Part shown: positions 63,643 to 64,000 of the stretch, piece by piece | How positions within the stretch are numbered: position 1 is the stretch's first letter | Layout of the letters: each line of letters starts with the position of its first letter | Source of the DNA: JAHFPN01 sp963765745 | GTDB taxonomy: Bacteria > Pseudomonadota > Alphaproteobacteria > Rhizobiales > Xanthobacteraceae | Length of the DNA stretch: 64,000 nt | Assembly (NCBI GenBank): GCA_963765745.1 | Contig: CAVXXM010000004.1 | Location: forward strand, 186,001 to 250,000 | Direction of reading: 5' to 3' | Translations under genes and position numbers: made by a program | Notes under the pieces: generated by a model | Told to the model about the DNA's origin: nothing | Seen by the model: the letters and a program-made list of their open reading frames with translations, nothing else | The model's database searches: none

Positions 63643-64000
63643 ATGCGTGACGCTCTCGTTTCCGCCTATGGCGTCGCCCGGTCGCTGCGCATCTATTACG
63701 GCGACCGCGCGCGGCGCGCGGGCATGGATGCGCTCTACCGGCGTTTCCTGAAGCCGGGCGATCTCGCCTTCGACATCGGCGCCCATGTCGGTGACCGGGT
63801 CGCCTCGTTCCGTCGGCTCGGCGCACGCGTGGTGGCGATCGAGCCGCAGCCGCCGCTCGCGCGCGTCCTGCGCGTGCTCTACGTGTTCGACCGCAAGGTC
63901 ACGATCGAGCCGGTCGCCGTCGGGCGCTCGGCGGGCACGATCGAGCTCAAGCTCAATCTGCCGAACCCGACCGTGGCGACGGCTTCCGATACGTTCATCG
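63643..64000 (+). CDS. FkbM-family methyltransferase, 5' part
   Basis: 119 codons are visible before the window ends. MRDALVSAYGVARSLRIYYG, then AFDIGAHVGDRVASFRRLGA and VVAIEPQPPLARVLRVLY, typical of the FkbM SAM-dependent methyltransferases; the region IEPVAVGRSAGTIELKLNLP continues the fold. FkbM proteins often methylate sugars. Located right after opgH, so a role in glucan or polysaccharide modification is possible by context. Confidence 0.85.
   Translation, partial: MRDALVSAYGVARSLRIYYGDRARRAGMDALYRRFLKPGDLAFDIGAHVGDRVASFRRLGARVVAIEPQPPLARVLRVLYVFDRKVTIEPVAVGRSAGTIELKLNLPNPTVATASDTFI

Noticed and set aside
61420..63786. 788-codon open frame on the minus strand opposite opgH
   Set aside because: It is antisense to a clear OpgH; the product is rich in Arg, Glu, His and Gly with no domain, and such long antisense frames are common at this GC content. 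The same applies to long frames at 40416-43460 (+), 5156-6556 (+), 8066-9442 (-), 23849-25231 (-) and 31732-33621 (-).

Overview
The window is GC-rich, densely coded alphaproteobacterial chromosome, most likely Hyphomicrobiales (Bradyrhizobiaceae/Xanthobacteraceae-like). The evidence is the gene families: a COG4111-type NAD regulator, a TIGR02301 protein, DUF1194, an RT0821-like surface protein, extensin-like protein, OpgH and DUF2339. Dispersed GTCATTCCGGGGCG-type palindromes of the kind found in Bradyrhizobium relatives point the same way. I see no phage, insertion sequence, CRISPR array, rRNA or integrase. This is mostly housekeeping chromosome.

Layout. 0-6.4 kb: end of a polyprenyl diphosphate synthase gene, ispE, a secreted TPR protein, a divergent PaaI-type hotdog protein, a small secreted protein, acuI and an MFS transporter. 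6.6-14.0 kb: the nadA-nadB-nadC operon behind a 21-bp palindrome, a large DUF2339 membrane protein, and a Nudix/winged-helix NAD regulator (NadQ type). 14.0-18.1 kb: a tightly overlapping reverse operon ygfZ-tag-HD hydrolase-tyrosine phosphatase, then a dihydroorotase. 18-26 kb: small secreted and hypothetical proteins, Nudix, a YedK/HMCES protein, a FAD-linked hydroxyacid dehydrogenase, Sua5/TsaC, acyl-CoA dehydrogenase and an SDR. 26-38 kb: a 101-bp palindromic repeat, metallo-beta-lactamase and deacetylase genes, xseB, pirin, a tandem pair of uncharacterised membrane alpha/beta-hydrolase-like proteins, dxs, a membrane PAS-PAS-GGDEF protein and an RNA uracil methyltransferase. 38-49 kb: DUF1194, ald, ribBA-like, aroC, a FAD monooxygenase, fabI, an ECF sigma/anti-sigma pair, a DnaJ-like protein, a lipoprotein and pdxH. 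49-58 kb: corA, an L,D-transpeptidase, extensin-like protein, acyl-CoA synthetase, DUF1499, a metallo-beta-lactamase protein, cspA, tRNA-Pro(CGG), tRNA-Gln(TTG), DUF3237 and cytochrome b561. 58-64 kb: a reverse four-gene cluster (zinc alcohol dehydrogenase, pterin-synthase-like, GT4 glycosyltransferase, methyltransferase), then opgH and the start of an FkbM methyltransferase.

The sequence contains about 14 single-base frameshifts in otherwise well-conserved genes: acuI, nadA (2), nadB, nadC, nadQ (2), dihydroorotase, deacetylase, GGDEF, ald, fabI, methyltransferase and zinc-ADH. Twelve look like one extra base and two like one missing base. Because essential genes such as fabI are hit, consensus sequencing error is the likeliest cause. 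Still, six of the 14 lie in the four NAD genes, so real decay of de novo NAD synthesis should be ruled out. These genes are annotated across the frameshift.

The parts most worth following are the NadQ-nadABC regulatory unit, the tandem membrane hydrolase pair, and the dehydrogenase/pterin-synthase-like/glycosyltransferase/methyltransferase cluster.
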